Source: Hyphomicrobiales bacterium
GTDB lineage: Bacteria > Pseudomonadota > Alphaproteobacteria > Rhizobiales > OSC116
Assembly: GCA_002401855.1 (NCBI GenBank)
Contig: NVUH01000009.1
Coordinates: forward strand, 31,651 to 95,650
Length of the DNA stretch: 64,000 nt
Direction of reading: 5' to 3'
The notes under the pieces are model-generated. The model had not been told where the DNA came from. It made no database searches and saw only the letters and a program-made list of their open reading frames with translations. A program made the translations under genes and the position numbers. Shown here piece by piece: positions 49,608-60,388 of this stretch; position 1 is the stretch's first letter, and each line of letters opens with the position of its first letter.

Positions 49608-50285
49608 ATGAGTGATGAAGCGCGCAAAACATCGTCTTTAGTTGGTGATGAACGGTATGAAGAACGCCAATGCGCGGTTTGTAAAATGCCAATGAAACCC
49701 ATGCACCGCAACCAAGCCAATAGCCGATTGCCATGGCACGAGGCTGGTATTGATTTTAATTGTGCCAATTGCCAAACAAAAATCTATGTCGCTAATTCAA
49801 ACAGCGTCAGCCTGATTGTTGGTACGGCCATTGTGATCATCTGCATTATTGGTTATTTTTTGACCGACGGGTTGCTTGATTTTATACTCAATAGCCCGAC
49901 AGGTTCGCTTGTTTCAGTGTTGCTTAGCTTTTTGGCGATGGGCATTATTTATGTGGCATGGCGCTTTGCATGGCGCAAAATTAAACGCGGCGCCGAGTTG
50001 ATTGAGGTGCGGATTAAAAACCCGATGGTGAATAGGAAACCCGGCATTAACATGCTGAATTTAAGCATGACAGTGGGGCTGCTGCCGTGGTTGATCGCTA
50101 TATTTTTTGGTTATATTAATAACCAATTTAGGCTGCTCGAAGGGCAACTGATATGGTTGATGCTGCCGATTGTCATTTTGCCAATATTACTTGGTAAAAA
50201 ACTTGGTTCAACCAAAATGAATGTATTTTTAGCCGCGATGTTCTGGCTATTTATTGGTTGGGTTATTATTTGGATTGTGTCTTAG
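49608..50285 (+). CDS. hypothetical membrane protein with N-terminal zinc-ribbon-like CxxC pairs
   Basis: CAVCKMPM...FNCANCQTK then TM segments. Confidence 0.7.
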   Translation: MSDEARKTSSLVGDERYEERQCAVCKMPMKPMHRNQANSRLPWHEAGIDFNCANCQTKIYVANSNSVSLIVGTAIVIICIIGYFLTDGLLDFILNSPTGSLVSVLLSFLAMGIIYVAWRFAWRKIKRGAELIEVRIKNPMVNRKPGINMLNLSMTVGLLPWLIAIFFGYINNQFRLLEGQLIWLMLPIVILPILLGKKLGSTKMNVFLAAMFWLFIGWVIIWIVS

Positions 50286-50305
50286 AACTATAATCATTAG
50301 ACCCA

Positions 50306-51832
50306 TTAGCTTTTAACGGTTATTTTGGCTTGCAAGCCCATTTCAAAAGCCAATTTATCTAGCCTACCGTTAAGGCGCTTACCGCGCAAATCGGCTAGAT
50401 CCTTGGGTAATCTTAAAATTAATTCACCCTCATCTATATATAACTTCACCCGTGGCAATAGACCTTGGCGCACGCCCGAAATGGCATAGGCCACGCGGAT
50501 AAGCAGGCCTAAAACTCTGGCACGCACCAGATTCTGTGGTTTAATGAGCGGGCGTAAATATTGGCTTTCATTGCCATCTTTACCCCCCTCATGGCGGTAA
50601 TAAACTGTGTAAGCGATGAATGCCCTGCCTGCATGTGAAATGGCCACTAAAGCTGCGTTAGAGATTACCCCTAGGCTCTGCACGCCACGCACATCTGGGT
50701 GGGCGCGCCAGCCAATGTCATCTAAATAACATACGGCTTGTCTTAAGCGGTTTTCTTCAGAGCTCTCTGAAAGTTCCGGGCCAAATATTTGTGCAGTAAA
50801 TTCAATCAATTCCTCAGCATGTTCGGTCGAGCGGCTGACATTTTTTGAGTATAATTTACTGGCAGAAATAAGCGGGTCTTTTTTCTTTTCGGCTTTATCC
50901 AACTTATCATATAATATGCCTTCGCGCACACCACAGGCGGAAACCACAATTTTTTGTGGCTCTACGCGTGTGAGCACAGCGGCTAAAACCAACGCGCCAA
51001 ACGGCAAAATTTGCAGACGTGATTTTGAAATATTATATTCGTGCTTGCTGATGATGTCGAAATTCATTTGGCTGACAAAATTGGCAAAGCCTTTGGCCAT
51101 TGAAGGCTCCATGCGGTAGCCTTGCAAAATATTTAATGGATAACCTGTTTGGTGCATGTGCAATTTAGCCAATGCCCGCCATGTACCACCAACCAAATAA
51201 AAACTACGGCCTTTGACTTCTGACCAAAAATCAACCTTGTCTAATTCGCGCTCAATAATGGTTTTGGCAACCTCTAAATTACCGTTTGAGACTTCCATCA
51301 GGCGCAAGGCACCTAAGGGCAATGTGATGCCATTTTCATCGACTTTGTTATTGGTCACCGAAACCAGTTCTAAGCTACCACCGCCCAAATCGCCGACCAA
51401 GCCATTGGCCTTGCGATGGCCAGAAAACACGCCCAAAGCGGCAAAATAGGCTTCTTCACGGCCCGTCAAGACTTTGATTTCATGGTCGAGTATTTGCTCG
51501 GCCTGAGTGATGAATTGTGGGCCATTTGCAGCTTCACGCGCTGCAGCTGTGGCAATCACATATAATTTTTTAACCGCCATATTGTCGATTAAAATTTTAA
51601 ATCTTTTTAACAAATCAAGCGCTTGCTTTACATTATCCTCGTTCATACGGCCTGTTTCGGCCAAGCCGTGGCCTAAGCGACAGGTGTTTTTTTCATTATA
51701 AATGGGCGCGGGAGAGCGATATTCACCCTCATAAACCACTAATCTGACTGTGTTTGACCCGATATCAATAACCGCTATTGGCGGTTTTGTGTCGATAAAA
51801 CTCGCATGTTTTTTATCTTTTTGCGAATTCAT
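50306..51832 (-). CDS. ppx: exopolyphosphatase / pppGpp phosphohydrolase
   Basis: IAVIDIGSNTVRLVVYEG, GLVGDLGGGSLELVSV. Confidence 0.94.
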   Translation of the reverse strand: MNSQKDKKHASFIDTKPPIAVIDIGSNTVRLVVYEGEYRSPAPIYNEKNTCRLGHGLAETGRMNEDNVKQALDLLKRFKILIDNMAVKKLYVIATAAAREAANGPQFITQAEQILDHEIKVLTGREEAYFAALGVFSGHRKANGLVGDLGGGSLELVSVTNNKVDENGITLPLGALRLMEVSNGNLEVAKTIIERELDKVDFWSEVKGRSFYLVGGTWRALAKLHMHQTGYPLNILQGYRMEPSMAKGFANFVSQMNFDIISKHEYNISKSRLQILPFGALVLAAVLTRVEPQKIVVSACGVREGILYDKLDKAEKKKDPLISASKLYSKNVSRSTEHAEELIEFTAQIFGPELSESSEENRLRQAVCYLDDIGWRAHPDVRGVQSLGVISNAALVAISHAGRAFIAYTVYYRHEGGKDGNESQYLRPLIKPQNLVRARVLGLLIRVAYAISGVRQGLLPRVKLYIDEGELILRLPKDLADLRGKRLNGRLDKLAFEMGLQAKITVKS

Positions 51833-51843
51833 ATATGGGTTCC

Positions 51844-54012
51844 CTAGTTATATTTTCGCTTTTTCTTGGCATGTTTATATGGTTTGTTGACCAATTTCCC
51901 ACGTCCAGAAAGTGAGGGGTTTGTCATAAAATATTCATGAACACTAAACTCTTCTTCACCCGCTTTTACAACTATTTTTGTTGCAGAACCATCGGTATTT
52001 ATGCGCCATGATTGCATATTATCTTTCAGGTTCGCAACCATAATTTGATCTAAAATTTGCCGATGCACAGTTGGGTTTTCTATTGGAACACAAATTTCAA
52101 CGCGGCGATAAAGATTGCGTGGCATTAAATCGGCCGAGGCCATATATAATTGGGCATCTTTATTGGGCAATTCTGCACCATTGCCAAAAGCATAAATGCG
52201 GCTATGTTCGAGGTAACGCCCCACAATGGATTTAACTCGAATGTTCTCACTCAAACCTTTTATGCCGGGGCGCAGGCAGCATATACCGCGCACAATGAGG
52301 TCAATTTGCACACCTGCTTGGCTGGCTTTATATAGCTCGTCAATGATGGCGCCATCAACCAAAGAGTTCATTTTAAACCAAATATTACCGGGTTTACCTT
52401 GTTTTACATTGGCGATTTCTTGATGAATATGTTCGACCAATTTATCAAAAATACCGTAGGGTGAAACGGCTATTTTACGCAATTTCTCGGGCTTGGCATA
52501 GCCCGTTATATAATTGAAAATATCAATCACATCTTTGGCAAGCAGCTTGTCGCAAGTGAAAAGCGACAGATCGGTATAAACCCGTGCGGTGATCGGGTTA
52601 TAATTGCCCGTTGCAATGTGCATATAATGCTTTAAGCCTTTTTTCTCTTTGCGCATTACTAAGCATAATTTAGCATGGGTTTTTAAGTTCATTAAGCCGT
52701 AAACCACTTGCACGCCCGCCCGCTCCAAATCTCGCGCCCATTGGATGTTGGCTTCTTCGTCAAATCGGGCTTTTAGCTCAATCAACGCCATAACATTTTT
52801 ACCATTTTCCGCGGCGCGAATGAGGCCTTTGACAATTTTCGAGTTTTTATCGGTGCGGTATAAAGTTTGTTTGATGGCAATCACATCTGGGTCATCAATA
52901 GCGGTGTTGAGAAAATCTAGCACCACATCATAAGTTTCATAGGGATGATGCACAATCATGTCTTTTTTGGAGATGGCTTCAAAAAAGTCACCCCTAAATT
53001 CACGAATGCGCTCAGGCACCCGCGGGGTATAATTTTTAAATAATAATTCTGGGCATTGCTTGACAATTACTTCGGACAATTGAGCCATGCCAAAAAAACC
53101 ATTATAACTATGGATTTGATCGGCACTGACCGCAAATTCTTTGATGATTAAATTGCGTACGCTTTCGGGCATTTTATCTTCAAGCTCAAGGCGTATGACC
53201 GAACCACGGCGGCGGCGTTTGAGCGCCGATTCAAAGAAACGCACTAAATCTTCTGACTCTTCTTCGACCTCGATGTCACTATCACGAATGATGCGAAACA
53301 GGCCTTGGCCTGAAAATTCGATATTGGGGAAAATAACATCTAGAAATAACGTCAATATGGTTTCAATGGCAATGAATCTAACTTTGGACTTACCATCATC
53401 GGGCAATTGTAAAAAACGTTTGATTTTATGTGGGATGGGGATGAGCGCATGGGCAATTTCATTTTCATCAACCCTATTAAACTCCAATGCCAAACTAAAA
53501 CCAAGGTTACGAATGAACGGAAAAGGATGCACAGGGTCAATGGCCAATGGAGTGAGAATCGGAAAAATCTCATTGATAAAATGATCTTTCAGCCAAACCA
53601 TATCGGTTTTAGACAAGTCATCAGCGCCCATAATGAGCAATTTTTCTTGACGCAATTCGGCTTGAATGCGGGTGTAAATATCATGTTGCTGGCTGACTAA
53701 ATCTTGCGTCAATTCTAAAACTTGATCCAATTGCTGACGCGGGGTTTTGCCATCTTGGCTTAACTCATTAATTTCGGTGCGCAATTGACCGTAAATGCCA
53801 GCCACCCGCACCATAAAAAATTCATCTAAATTAGAGGCCGAAATGGACAGAAAGCGCAACCGCTCTAACAGTGGATGGCTTAAATTTTCGGCTTCTTCTA
53901 ACACCCGTAAGTTAAAGCGCAACCACGACAATTCGCGGTTGTAAAAACGTTCGGGCTTATCGTTGATGGTTCCTAAATCGGTAATTTTAATGGGTTCTTT
54001 CATAATATTCAT
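51844..54012 (-). CDS. ppk: polyphosphate kinase 1
   Basis: FYNRELSWLRFNLRVLEEAE, IALKARFDEEANI-type motif, HYMHIATGNYNPITARVYTDLSLFT. Confidence 0.96.
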   Translation of the reverse strand: MNIMKEPIKITDLGTINDKPERFYNRELSWLRFNLRVLEEAENLSHPLLERLRFLSISASNLDEFFMVRVAGIYGQLRTEINELSQDGKTPRQQLDQVLELTQDLVSQQHDIYTRIQAELRQEKLLIMGADDLSKTDMVWLKDHFINEIFPILTPLAIDPVHPFPFIRNLGFSLALEFNRVDENEIAHALIPIPHKIKRFLQLPDDGKSKVRFIAIETILTLFLDVIFPNIEFSGQGLFRIIRDSDIEVEEESEDLVRFFESALKRRRRGSVIRLELEDKMPESVRNLIIKEFAVSADQIHSYNGFFGMAQLSEVIVKQCPELLFKNYTPRVPERIREFRGDFFEAISKKDMIVHHPYETYDVVLDFLNTAIDDPDVIAIKQTLYRTDKNSKIVKGLIRAAENGKNVMALIELKARFDEEANIQWARDLERAGVQVVYGLMNLKTHAKLCLVMRKEKKGLKHYMHIATGNYNPITARVYTDLSLFTCDKLLAKDVIDIFNYITGYAKPEKLRKIAVSPYGIFDKLVEHIHQEIANVKQGKPGNIWFKMNSLVDGAIIDELYKASQAGVQIDLIVRGICCLRPGIKGLSENIRVKSIVGRYLEHSRIYAFGNGAELPNKDAQLYMASADLMPRNLYRRVEICVPIENPTVHRQILDQIMVANLKDNMQSWRINTDGSATKIVVKAGEEEFSVHEYFMTNPSLSGRGKLVNKPYKHAKKKRKYN

Positions 54013-54107
54013 TTAATTCGCACTCCGAACAGACAAAAATAATGGCTATCGGACAGACTAATTTAGTTTTTTAACAGTTATGTGACAATGGTGTGGGTTT
54101 ATGACAT

Positions 54108-54809
54108 TTATATTAAGTCATTTTCATACATTTTGGCAACCATAGTTCGGGTTATTGGTTTATTTTCTTGTAAGGCATGTTCATCTATCTTGCCAACCAG
54201 CTTAACAATTGCCGCAATAGATCTGTCAATGCGTGGCAAAATATAGGCAATAACATTTTCAGGCACGTTGAGCTGCTTTTCGGCAAAACTCTTGATTAAA
54301 ATGGTTTCCAACAACATGTCATCTGGGGCGGTGATCTCGATATGTTTGGCTGCTTTGAGGCGTGACAATAGATCGGGCAAAGCGATATCCCACAATAAAA
54401 GCGGTCTGCTGGAGGTGAATAATAAGCGCTGGTTGGCTTGAATGGCCATATTAATAATGTGAAAAACGGTCTTTTCACATAGCGGTTTCTGATCAATGTC
54501 ATCTATGATGATGGCGCTATGGTTGATGATTTTGGCCAGTTCTGAAATGTCGACATCATCAACCTTCAAATATTCATCGGGCAGAAATTGGGCATTGAAA
54601 TGGTGTTGCCAAACATGTGCCAAGTGGGTTTTCCCCGATTGGGTCGTGCCAAATAATATGGTCAAAGGTGAAGTTTGTGGGAGGTTTCCCTCATCAATTA
54701 ATTGTTGTACAAACTTCTCATTGGCAGGCAAAACAATATATTCATCCACATCAAATGATTGGTCATTTGACAGGTCTAAAGTGAGTTGTTGTGTCTTTTG
54801 TTCGGTCAT
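54108..54809 (-). CDS. DnaA-related / Hda-like regulatory ATPase
   Basis: LTILFGTTQSGKTHLAHVWQ, IDDIDQ, RLLFTSSRPLLLW; next to ppk and an AI-2E family gene. Confidence 0.8.
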   Translation of the reverse strand: MTEQKTQQLTLDLSNDQSFDVDEYIVLPANEKFVQQLIDEGNLPQTSPLTILFGTTQSGKTHLAHVWQHHFNAQFLPDEYLKVDDVDISELAKIINHSAIIIDDIDQKPLCEKTVFHIINMAIQANQRLLFTSSRPLLLWDIALPDLLSRLKAAKHIEITAPDDMLLETILIKSFAEKQLNVPENVIAYILPRIDRSIAAIVKLVGKIDEHALQENKPITRTMVAKMYENDLI

Positions 54810-54817
54810 TTTATGTT

Positions 54818-55978
54818 TTACGCGCCGTCCAGTTTTTCTAACTCTGCTAACTCAGCTTGTTGATCTTTGTCATCAACGATTTCAAAATTCATTTCTTGCT
54901 GACCTGTGCCTAAGTATAGCGGGCTTTTTAAATATTGGCCAATCACAAAACGTGATAAGACGCCGATCATCGCGGCAATGGGCACTGCCAATAATAAACC
55001 AACAAACCCAAATAGTACACCAAAGGCAAACAGCGCAAACATTAACCAAACGGGGTGTAGACCAATGTGTTTACCAACTAATTTGGGCGTGAGTATGTTG
55101 CCTTCTAAAAATTGACCTGCTGCAAAAATGGCTGCTATCACCCCAATGTGGAAAAAATCTGGCCAAAATTGCACCAATGCCAAGCCAACTGACAATATAA
55201 GCCCAATGATGGCCCCGACAAACGGGATGAAGCTGATGATGCCAGCAATGATGCCGATAACCAGGCCAAAATTCAGCCCGGCAAGCGACAGGCATACGGC
55301 ATAAAAAACTCCCAATATAAGACAGACCGAGCCTTGACCGCGAATGAAGCCTGACAATACACTGCTCATATCGCGCGCCAAAGCAAACACTGTGGCTTTG
55401 TGGTTTAGCGGTATCCAATCACCGATGCGCGCCAACATTCTATCCCAGTCATTCAACAAATAAAATGCCACAACCGGAGTGACGATGATCAATGATAAGA
55501 AAGAAAACACCGCCATGCCGCCCGACCAAATTGTGCCGATCAGCGCTGTGCCAATTGAAGCCAATTTACCCGCAATATTGCTAACCTGTTTAGACAGCTC
55601 GCCCGAGGCACTGCTATTGGGGAAATATTGTTTATAAATATCGCCAAACCATTGCTGGCCTTTGGTTTCGACCAATGTTTGTAATTTTTCTATATAGGTA
55701 GGAATTTCTTGCAGCAATTGAGAGAGCTGGCTGAATAATAAAGGCACAATGAGCAATAATGCCAGAATGAAGAATAGCGAAAACAAAGACATGATGATGG
55801 TGGTCGCCCACATGCGATTGCAACCCCAAACCTCCAATTTATCGGCCAATGGGTCCAAAAAATAAGCAATCGCCATGCCCGCAACAAAGGGCAACATAAT
55901 GGATGAAAAAATATTCAGGAATATCAGAAATATCAGAAAGGCCACAGACCAAAATATTGAATGTTGTTTTAAAGTCAT
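54818..55978 (-). CDS. AI-2E family transporter (PerM-like)
   Basis: FVAGMAIAYFLDPLADKLE, GLNFGLVIGIIAGIISFIPFVGAIIG, FLEGNILTPKLVGKHIGLHPVWLMFALF. Confidence 0.88.
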   Translation of the reverse strand: MTLKQHSIFWSVAFLIFLIFLNIFSSIMLPFVAGMAIAYFLDPLADKLEVWGCNRMWATTIIMSLFSLFFILALLLIVPLLFSQLSQLLQEIPTYIEKLQTLVETKGQQWFGDIYKQYFPNSSASGELSKQVSNIAGKLASIGTALIGTIWSGGMAVFSFLSLIIVTPVVAFYLLNDWDRMLARIGDWIPLNHKATVFALARDMSSVLSGFIRGQGSVCLILGVFYAVCLSLAGLNFGLVIGIIAGIISFIPFVGAIIGLILSVGLALVQFWPDFFHIGVIAAIFAAGQFLEGNILTPKLVGKHIGLHPVWLMFALFAFGVLFGFVGLLLAVPIAAMIGVLSRFVIGQYLKSPLYLGTGQQEMNFEIVDDKDQQAELAELEKLDGA

Positions 55979-55991
55979 AATCTACCTTGAA

Positions 55992-56561
55992 TCAGTCAAC
56001 TGGTTGTTTGAGAATAGTTGTAACCCATAAATATAAATACGCAAGGGCAGAAGCTATGTTGATGGCGGCGGTGGCAATATAAGCAATGCTTCGCACCACA
56101 TCTAAATTCAACATAAATGCGAGGTCGGCCAAGACCAATATCACCAAACAAATTTGCAACAATGTATTTAACTTGCTGACCATAAGCGGTTTTATATGAA
56201 TATTCTTGCCCATCCAGCGTGCCATAGCTACGCCAATAATGATCAGCAAATCACGAGAAATAACCAATAAAATCAACCATATCGGTATATGGCCTAATAA
56301 GCCCAACATTATATAGGTGCTGGCCATTAATAGTTTATCAGCAACTGGGTCTAGATATGCACCAAAGCTGGTTTGGGTTTTTTGCAACCGTGCTAACCAG
56401 CCATCAAAAAAATCGGAAAAACCTGCAAGCGAGAAAAGGACAAAACCCATCAGAAAATCGCCAACAAATAGCGCCCATATAATCACCGGCACCAAAGCGA
56501 TGCGCGCAATGGTGATGACATTGGGTAAATTTAATATGGGTTGATATTTTTTCGCCATCAT
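55992..56561 (-). CDS. CDP-alcohol phosphatidyltransferase (PgsA-like)
   Basis: NLPNVITIARI; DFFDGWLARLQKTQTSFGAYLDPVADK, the CDP-OH-P transferase motif. Confidence 0.88.
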   Translation of the reverse strand: MMAKKYQPILNLPNVITIARIALVPVIIWALFVGDFLMGFVLFSLAGFSDFFDGWLARLQKTQTSFGAYLDPVADKLLMASTYIMLGLLGHIPIWLILLVISRDLLIIIGVAMARWMGKNIHIKPLMVSKLNTLLQICLVILVLADLAFMLNLDVVRSIAYIATAAINIASALAYLYLWVTTILKQPVD

Positions 56562-56601
56562 ATACCTCTGTTTGAGGCTGGCTATCGGCAACGACCTTGG
56601 C

Positions 56602-57645
56602 CTAACCCCGAATTTCGAAATAGCCACCAAGATCAATTAAAGTTAAGCCCTGGCGAGCTAAACCCGCGCTTAAATCTTGGACACTGCCTTTGTGCTGAAT
56701 GTTAATAAAAGCACCATCCGAGGTCATGGCATCGGTATCAAACTTGTCAATGGCTCCGATTTGCCCCAAACGGGCGCGTAGTGCAATCCATTGATCTAAG
56801 CTGCCAAATACAACCAAGGCTTTAATTTCTGCCAAGCGCGGCTTACTGCTTATATTGCTATCGCGCCACTGACTTTCAAGGGCGCGTAAAAAATCAGCCG
56901 CAGCTGTTTGATATACAGCCTCTGGGCCATTGGCCAGTGAGTAACTTTGGCTGTAATTAATCAAACCCGACACATTTAACGTTGCGATTTGCTCGGTCAG
57001 GGTTAGGTGGGCAAACACAGTTTCGGCACTTTCACCAGCGGCAGATGCCAATTGGAAGATGGCATTCTGGTTTCTATCGATGATTTCTTGTTCCGTCGCC
57101 AACAGGCCAGCTTCGGCAACTGTGGCTATTTTTAGTGGTATGAGGCTGTTTCTGATGTCATAACTTGCCAAAGCATCCGACCAGCCATTTACCGCCGACC
57201 ATATGACACTGTGGCCGTTGGCATCGGTTAAGATGGGAACCAACAGGCTGACAGAGGATTGCACATCGCTATAGCTTGCGCCAAGGCCATTGAGATATTG
57301 CTGTACTGCGGTGCGCCTAAATTTAATGGTGATCTCGGCGATATATTGCGTGCCGCTGCTTTGCTCATTTTTCACGCTAAAACCTTTGACCAATAATGAG
57401 CGGGTTTCGCTATCAAGCTGGTTTAAGGCGAGGGTTTTTTGGTCTGGGCTTAATATTCTTTCAAACAATATCACCACGGCCTTACTTTCGGCAATGGCAA
57501 GTGCTTCGGCTTTGGCAGCGGAGCCGTCTTTGCCTGTGGCATCGACTTTAATATTGGCAACGTCATAAACATCATCAGCAAAACTTGCGCTCGGCAAAGC
57601 GGTCAGACAGATAAGGACCATTAAGGTGCGGATAATTTTATTCAT
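56602..57645 (-). CDS. DUF2066-like periplasmic protein
   Basis: Signal peptide then VYDVANIKVDATGKDGSAAKAEALAIAESKAVVILFERIL; location next to purM. Confidence 0.75.
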   Translation of the reverse strand: MNKIIRTLMVLICLTALPSASFADDVYDVANIKVDATGKDGSAAKAEALAIAESKAVVILFERILSPDQKTLALNQLDSETRSLLVKGFSVKNEQSSGTQYIAEITIKFRRTAVQQYLNGLGASYSDVQSSVSLLVPILTDANGHSVIWSAVNGWSDALASYDIRNSLIPLKIATVAEAGLLATEQEIIDRNQNAIFQLASAAGESAETVFAHLTLTEQIATLNVSGLINYSQSYSLANGPEAVYQTAAADFLRALESQWRDSNISSKPRLAEIKALVVFGSLDQWIALRARLGQIGAIDKFDTDAMTSDGAFINIQHKGSVQDLSAGLARQGLTLIDLGGYFEIRG

Positions 57646-57803
57646 TCAGGACTCACTAGATTTAACAGATATTCAAATTGACAATAACATCAGGCAATTA
57701 ATTGCTTACAAATTATATGAACCAACGTTAGATATCTATATATAATAGGGCTAACAAATAAGATAAAGCCTAAATGTGACTATTATATGCCACTTTTATT
57801 TTG

Positions 57804-57887
57804 TAGCCTTATCCAAAATCATCCATTATTTGTTATAAATGCCGAAAAATGCGATTTTTTGCTTTAAAATCCGCATTGATAAGGCTA
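57804..57887 (+). promoter_or_regulatory. structured purM leader: outer stem TAGCCTTATC/GATAAGGCTA enclosing an AATGCGATTTT/AAAATcCGCATT hairpin
   Basis: Direct reading: outer arms 57804-57813 and 57878-57887, inner hairpin 57848-57877. Confidence 0.5.
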
Positions 57888-57927
57888 AAAGGACATAAAT
57901 CTCATCTAACGTTAAATTGGATTTCAT

Positions 57928-58998
57928 ATGAGCTCAGATGACCGCAAAAACAGCCTTTCCTATAAAGATGCAGGCGTTGATATTGATGCTGGTAACAGAT
58001 TGGTTGATGCCATTAAGCCGTTGGCAAAATCTACCCGCCGTTTGGGTGCAAATGTAGATTTGGGTGGTTTTGGTGGCTTGTTTGACCTGAAAGCCATCGG
58101 CATGAAAGACCCTGTTTTGGTGGCAGCCAATGATGGTGTTGGCACCAAATTAAAAATCGCCTTTGATGCTGATATTCACAATACAGTCGGTATTGATTTG
58201 GTGGCCATGTGTGCCAATGATTTGGTGGTGCAAGGCGCTGAACCTTTATTCTTTTTAGATTATTTTGCCACTGGTAAATTAGAACTTGGCGTGGCCGAGC
58301 AAGTGATTGCGGGCATTGCCGAGGGATGTATTCAGGCTGGCGCGGCCTTAATTGGCGGCGAAACCGCCGAAATGCCTGGCATGTATAGTGAAGGCGAATA
58401 TGACCTTGCAGGTTTTTGTGTTGGTGCGGTTGAGCGTGATCAAATATTGCCAACCAAAGACATTACCGCTGGTGATGTTATTTTGGGTTTAAAATCCAAT
58501 GGTGTGCATTCTAACGGGTTTTCCTTGGTGCGCAAAATTGCAGAAATTTCTAACCAAAAAATGAATGAGGCCTGCGCTTTTGATGCGGATAAAACATTGG
58601 GTGAAGCCTTGCTTGCGCCGACTAAAATGTATGTGAAATCGTGCCTTGCTGCGATAAAACAAACAGGCGGCATTAAAGCTTTGGCACATATTACAGGCGG
58701 TGGTATTACCGAAAATCTCCCGCGTGTGCTGAGTGATGACATTAGCGCCGAGATTAATTTAGATAATTTGAAACCGCAAAAAGTATTTAGTTGGCTGTCT
58801 AACCATGGCGGCATCGTTGCCGATGAAATGTTGCGCACATTCAATTGTGGTGTTGGCATGATATTGGTGGTGAAACCCGCGCAAGCTGACGAGGTTGCCA
58901 AGGTGCTTAACGACAATGGCGAGCAGGCCTTTGTGTTGGGCAAAATTATTGATAAAGCCGCTGACCGCGTGGTTTATACAGGCAAATTTGAGCTGTAA
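57928..58998 (+). CDS. purM: phosphoribosylformylglycinamidine cyclo-ligase
   Basis: [50 protein letters not shown]. Confidence 0.97.
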   Translation: MSSDDRKNSLSYKDAGVDIDAGNRLVDAIKPLAKSTRRLGANVDLGGFGGLFDLKAIGMKDPVLVAANDGVGTKLKIAFDADIHNTVGIDLVAMCANDLVVQGAEPLFFLDYFATGKLELGVAEQVIAGIAEGCIQAGAALIGGETAEMPGMYSEGEYDLAGFCVGAVERDQILPTKDITAGDVILGLKSNGVHSNGFSLVRKIAEISNQKMNEACAFDADKTLGEALLAPTKMYVKSCLAAIKQTGGIKALAHITGGGITENLPRVLSDDISAEINLDNLKPQKVFSWLSNHGGIVADEMLRTFNCGVGMILVVKPAQADEVAKVLNDNGEQAFVLGKIIDKAADRVVYTGKFEL

Positions 58999-59000
58999 AT

Positions 59001-59651
59001 ATGAAAAAACTTCGCATTGGCATTTTAATCTCAGGTGGTGGCAGCAATATGCATGCCATCGTCAAAGCCTGTCAGGCTGATGATTTCCCTGTTGAAGTGG
59101 CGGTGGTGATATCGAACCGCCCTGATGCCAAAGGTGTGCAAATTGCCGAAGATGAAGGCATTGCAAGCGTAGTGGTTGACCATAAATTATATGCTGACCG
59201 CCCTGCATTTGAAGTTGCACTTAATGTTGAGCTAGCAAAACATAATGTTGAAATGGTGTGTAATGCTGGGTTTATGCGCATTTTGACCGAAGAATTTATC
59301 AATAAATGGTTGGGTAAGCAAATTAACATTCACCCCGCCCTGTTGCCATCATATAAAGGCCTGCATTGCCATGAACGAGCGCTGGCTGATGGGGTGAAAA
59401 TTACTGGTTGTACCGTGCATTATGTGTGTTTAGAGGTTGATGCGGGGGCGATTATCGCGCAGGCCGCTGTGCCGGTGTTGGATGATGACGATGCTGTGAG
59501 CTTGGCGGCAAGAGTGCTGAAAGCTGAGCATCAATTATATCCGCATGCGTTGCGTATGGTGGCTAATGGGCATGCTGTGAAGGTTGGTGACATTGTGCGG
59601 ATTAAAAGTAATGTTGAGGCTGAGCCGAGTCTTTTTGTGCCTAAAGTTTGA
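59001..59651 (+). CDS. purN: phosphoribosylglycinamide formyltransferase
   Basis: IGILISGGGSNMHAIVKACQ, MRILTEEFINKWLGKQINIHPALLPSYKG. Confidence 0.96.
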   Translation: MKKLRIGILISGGGSNMHAIVKACQADDFPVEVAVVISNRPDAKGVQIAEDEGIASVVVDHKLYADRPAFEVALNVELAKHNVEMVCNAGFMRILTEEFINKWLGKQINIHPALLPSYKGLHCHERALADGVKITGCTVHYVCLEVDAGAIIAQAAVPVLDDDDAVSLAARVLKAEHQLYPHALRMVANGHAVKVGDIVRIKSNVEAEPSLFVPKV

Positions 59652-59655
59652 TATC

Positions 59656-59875
59656 TAATATCGCTCGCGGCTATTTTTTGCTGCGCAAAAGCCTACGCGG
59701 GTGCGCCACAGTAGTGGCGGGCTCCAATCCGCCTGCTCACCAAGGAATTGGCTCGTATGTGAGTTCTATATCGCTCGCGGCTATTTTTTGCGGCGCAAAA
59801 GCCTACGCGGGTGCGCCACATAAGTGGCGGGCTCCAATCCGCCTGCTTACCAATGAATTGGCTCGTGTATGAGTA
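59656..59875 (+). repeat. tandem duplication of a 110 bp hairpin-rich intergenic unit
   Basis: tatcgctcgcggctattttttgc.gcgcaaaagcctacgcgggtgcgccac...ggcgggctccaatccgcctgct appears twice with 110 bp offset. Confidence 0.93.
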
Positions 59876-59918
59876 TATATTTGAATATGAAATTGGTTAT
59901 GAGCTGTCCGAGAAACAA

Positions 59919-59946
59919 AAAAGGCGCCTCAAATGAGGCGCCTTTT
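59919..59946. terminator. bidirectional intrinsic terminator between purN and ndk
   Basis: aaaaggcgcctc-aaat-gaggcgcctttt. Confidence 0.85.
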
Positions 59947-59965
59947 CATCATAATTTCTTATGGC

Positions 59966-60388
59966 TTAGCCAACTAGTTCTGCATCTTCAAAGAAGAATT
60001 TGATTTCGCGGGCAGCTGATTCAGGTGAGTCTGAACCATGTACAGAATTTTCGCCAATGCTTAGTGCGAATTCTTTACGAATTGTGCCAGCATCTGCATC
60101 TGATGGGTTTGTTGCGCCCATAACTTCGCGGTTTTTAGCGATTGCGTTTTCGCCTTCAAGAACTTGCACAACAACAGGTTCTGACATCATGAATTCTACC
60201 AATTCACCAAAGAATGGGCGTTCGCTATGTTCGCCATAAAAGCCTTCAGCTTGAGCTTTGGTCATTTTAATGCGTTTTGAAGCCACAATACGAAGGCCAG
60301 CATCTTCGAATTTAGTGATAATTTTGCCAGTAAGGTTACGTTTTGTTGCATCAGGTTTGATGATAGAGAATGTGCGTTGTACAGCCAT
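59966..60388 (-). CDS. ndk: nucleoside-diphosphate kinase
   Basis: [51 protein letters not shown]. Confidence 0.97.
   Translation of the reverse strand: MAVQRTFSIIKPDATKRNLTGKIITKFEDAGLRIVASKRIKMTKAQAEGFYGEHSERPFFGELVEFMMSEPVVVQVLEGENAIAKNREVMGATNPSDADAGTIRKEFALSIGENSVHGSDSPESAAREIKFFFEDAELVG

Noticed and set aside
57741-57900. Classical purine or PRPP riboswitch upstream of purM
   Set aside because: I could not match the conserved cores by eye; kept only as an uncharacterised structured leader.
59648-59872. 74 aa ORF running through the tandem repeat
   Set aside because: ORF follows the repeat rather than a protein family; the hairpins explain the sequence better.
59656-59875. CRISPR-like repeat
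   Set aside because: Only two 110 bp direct units with no unique spacers; not a CRISPR array.
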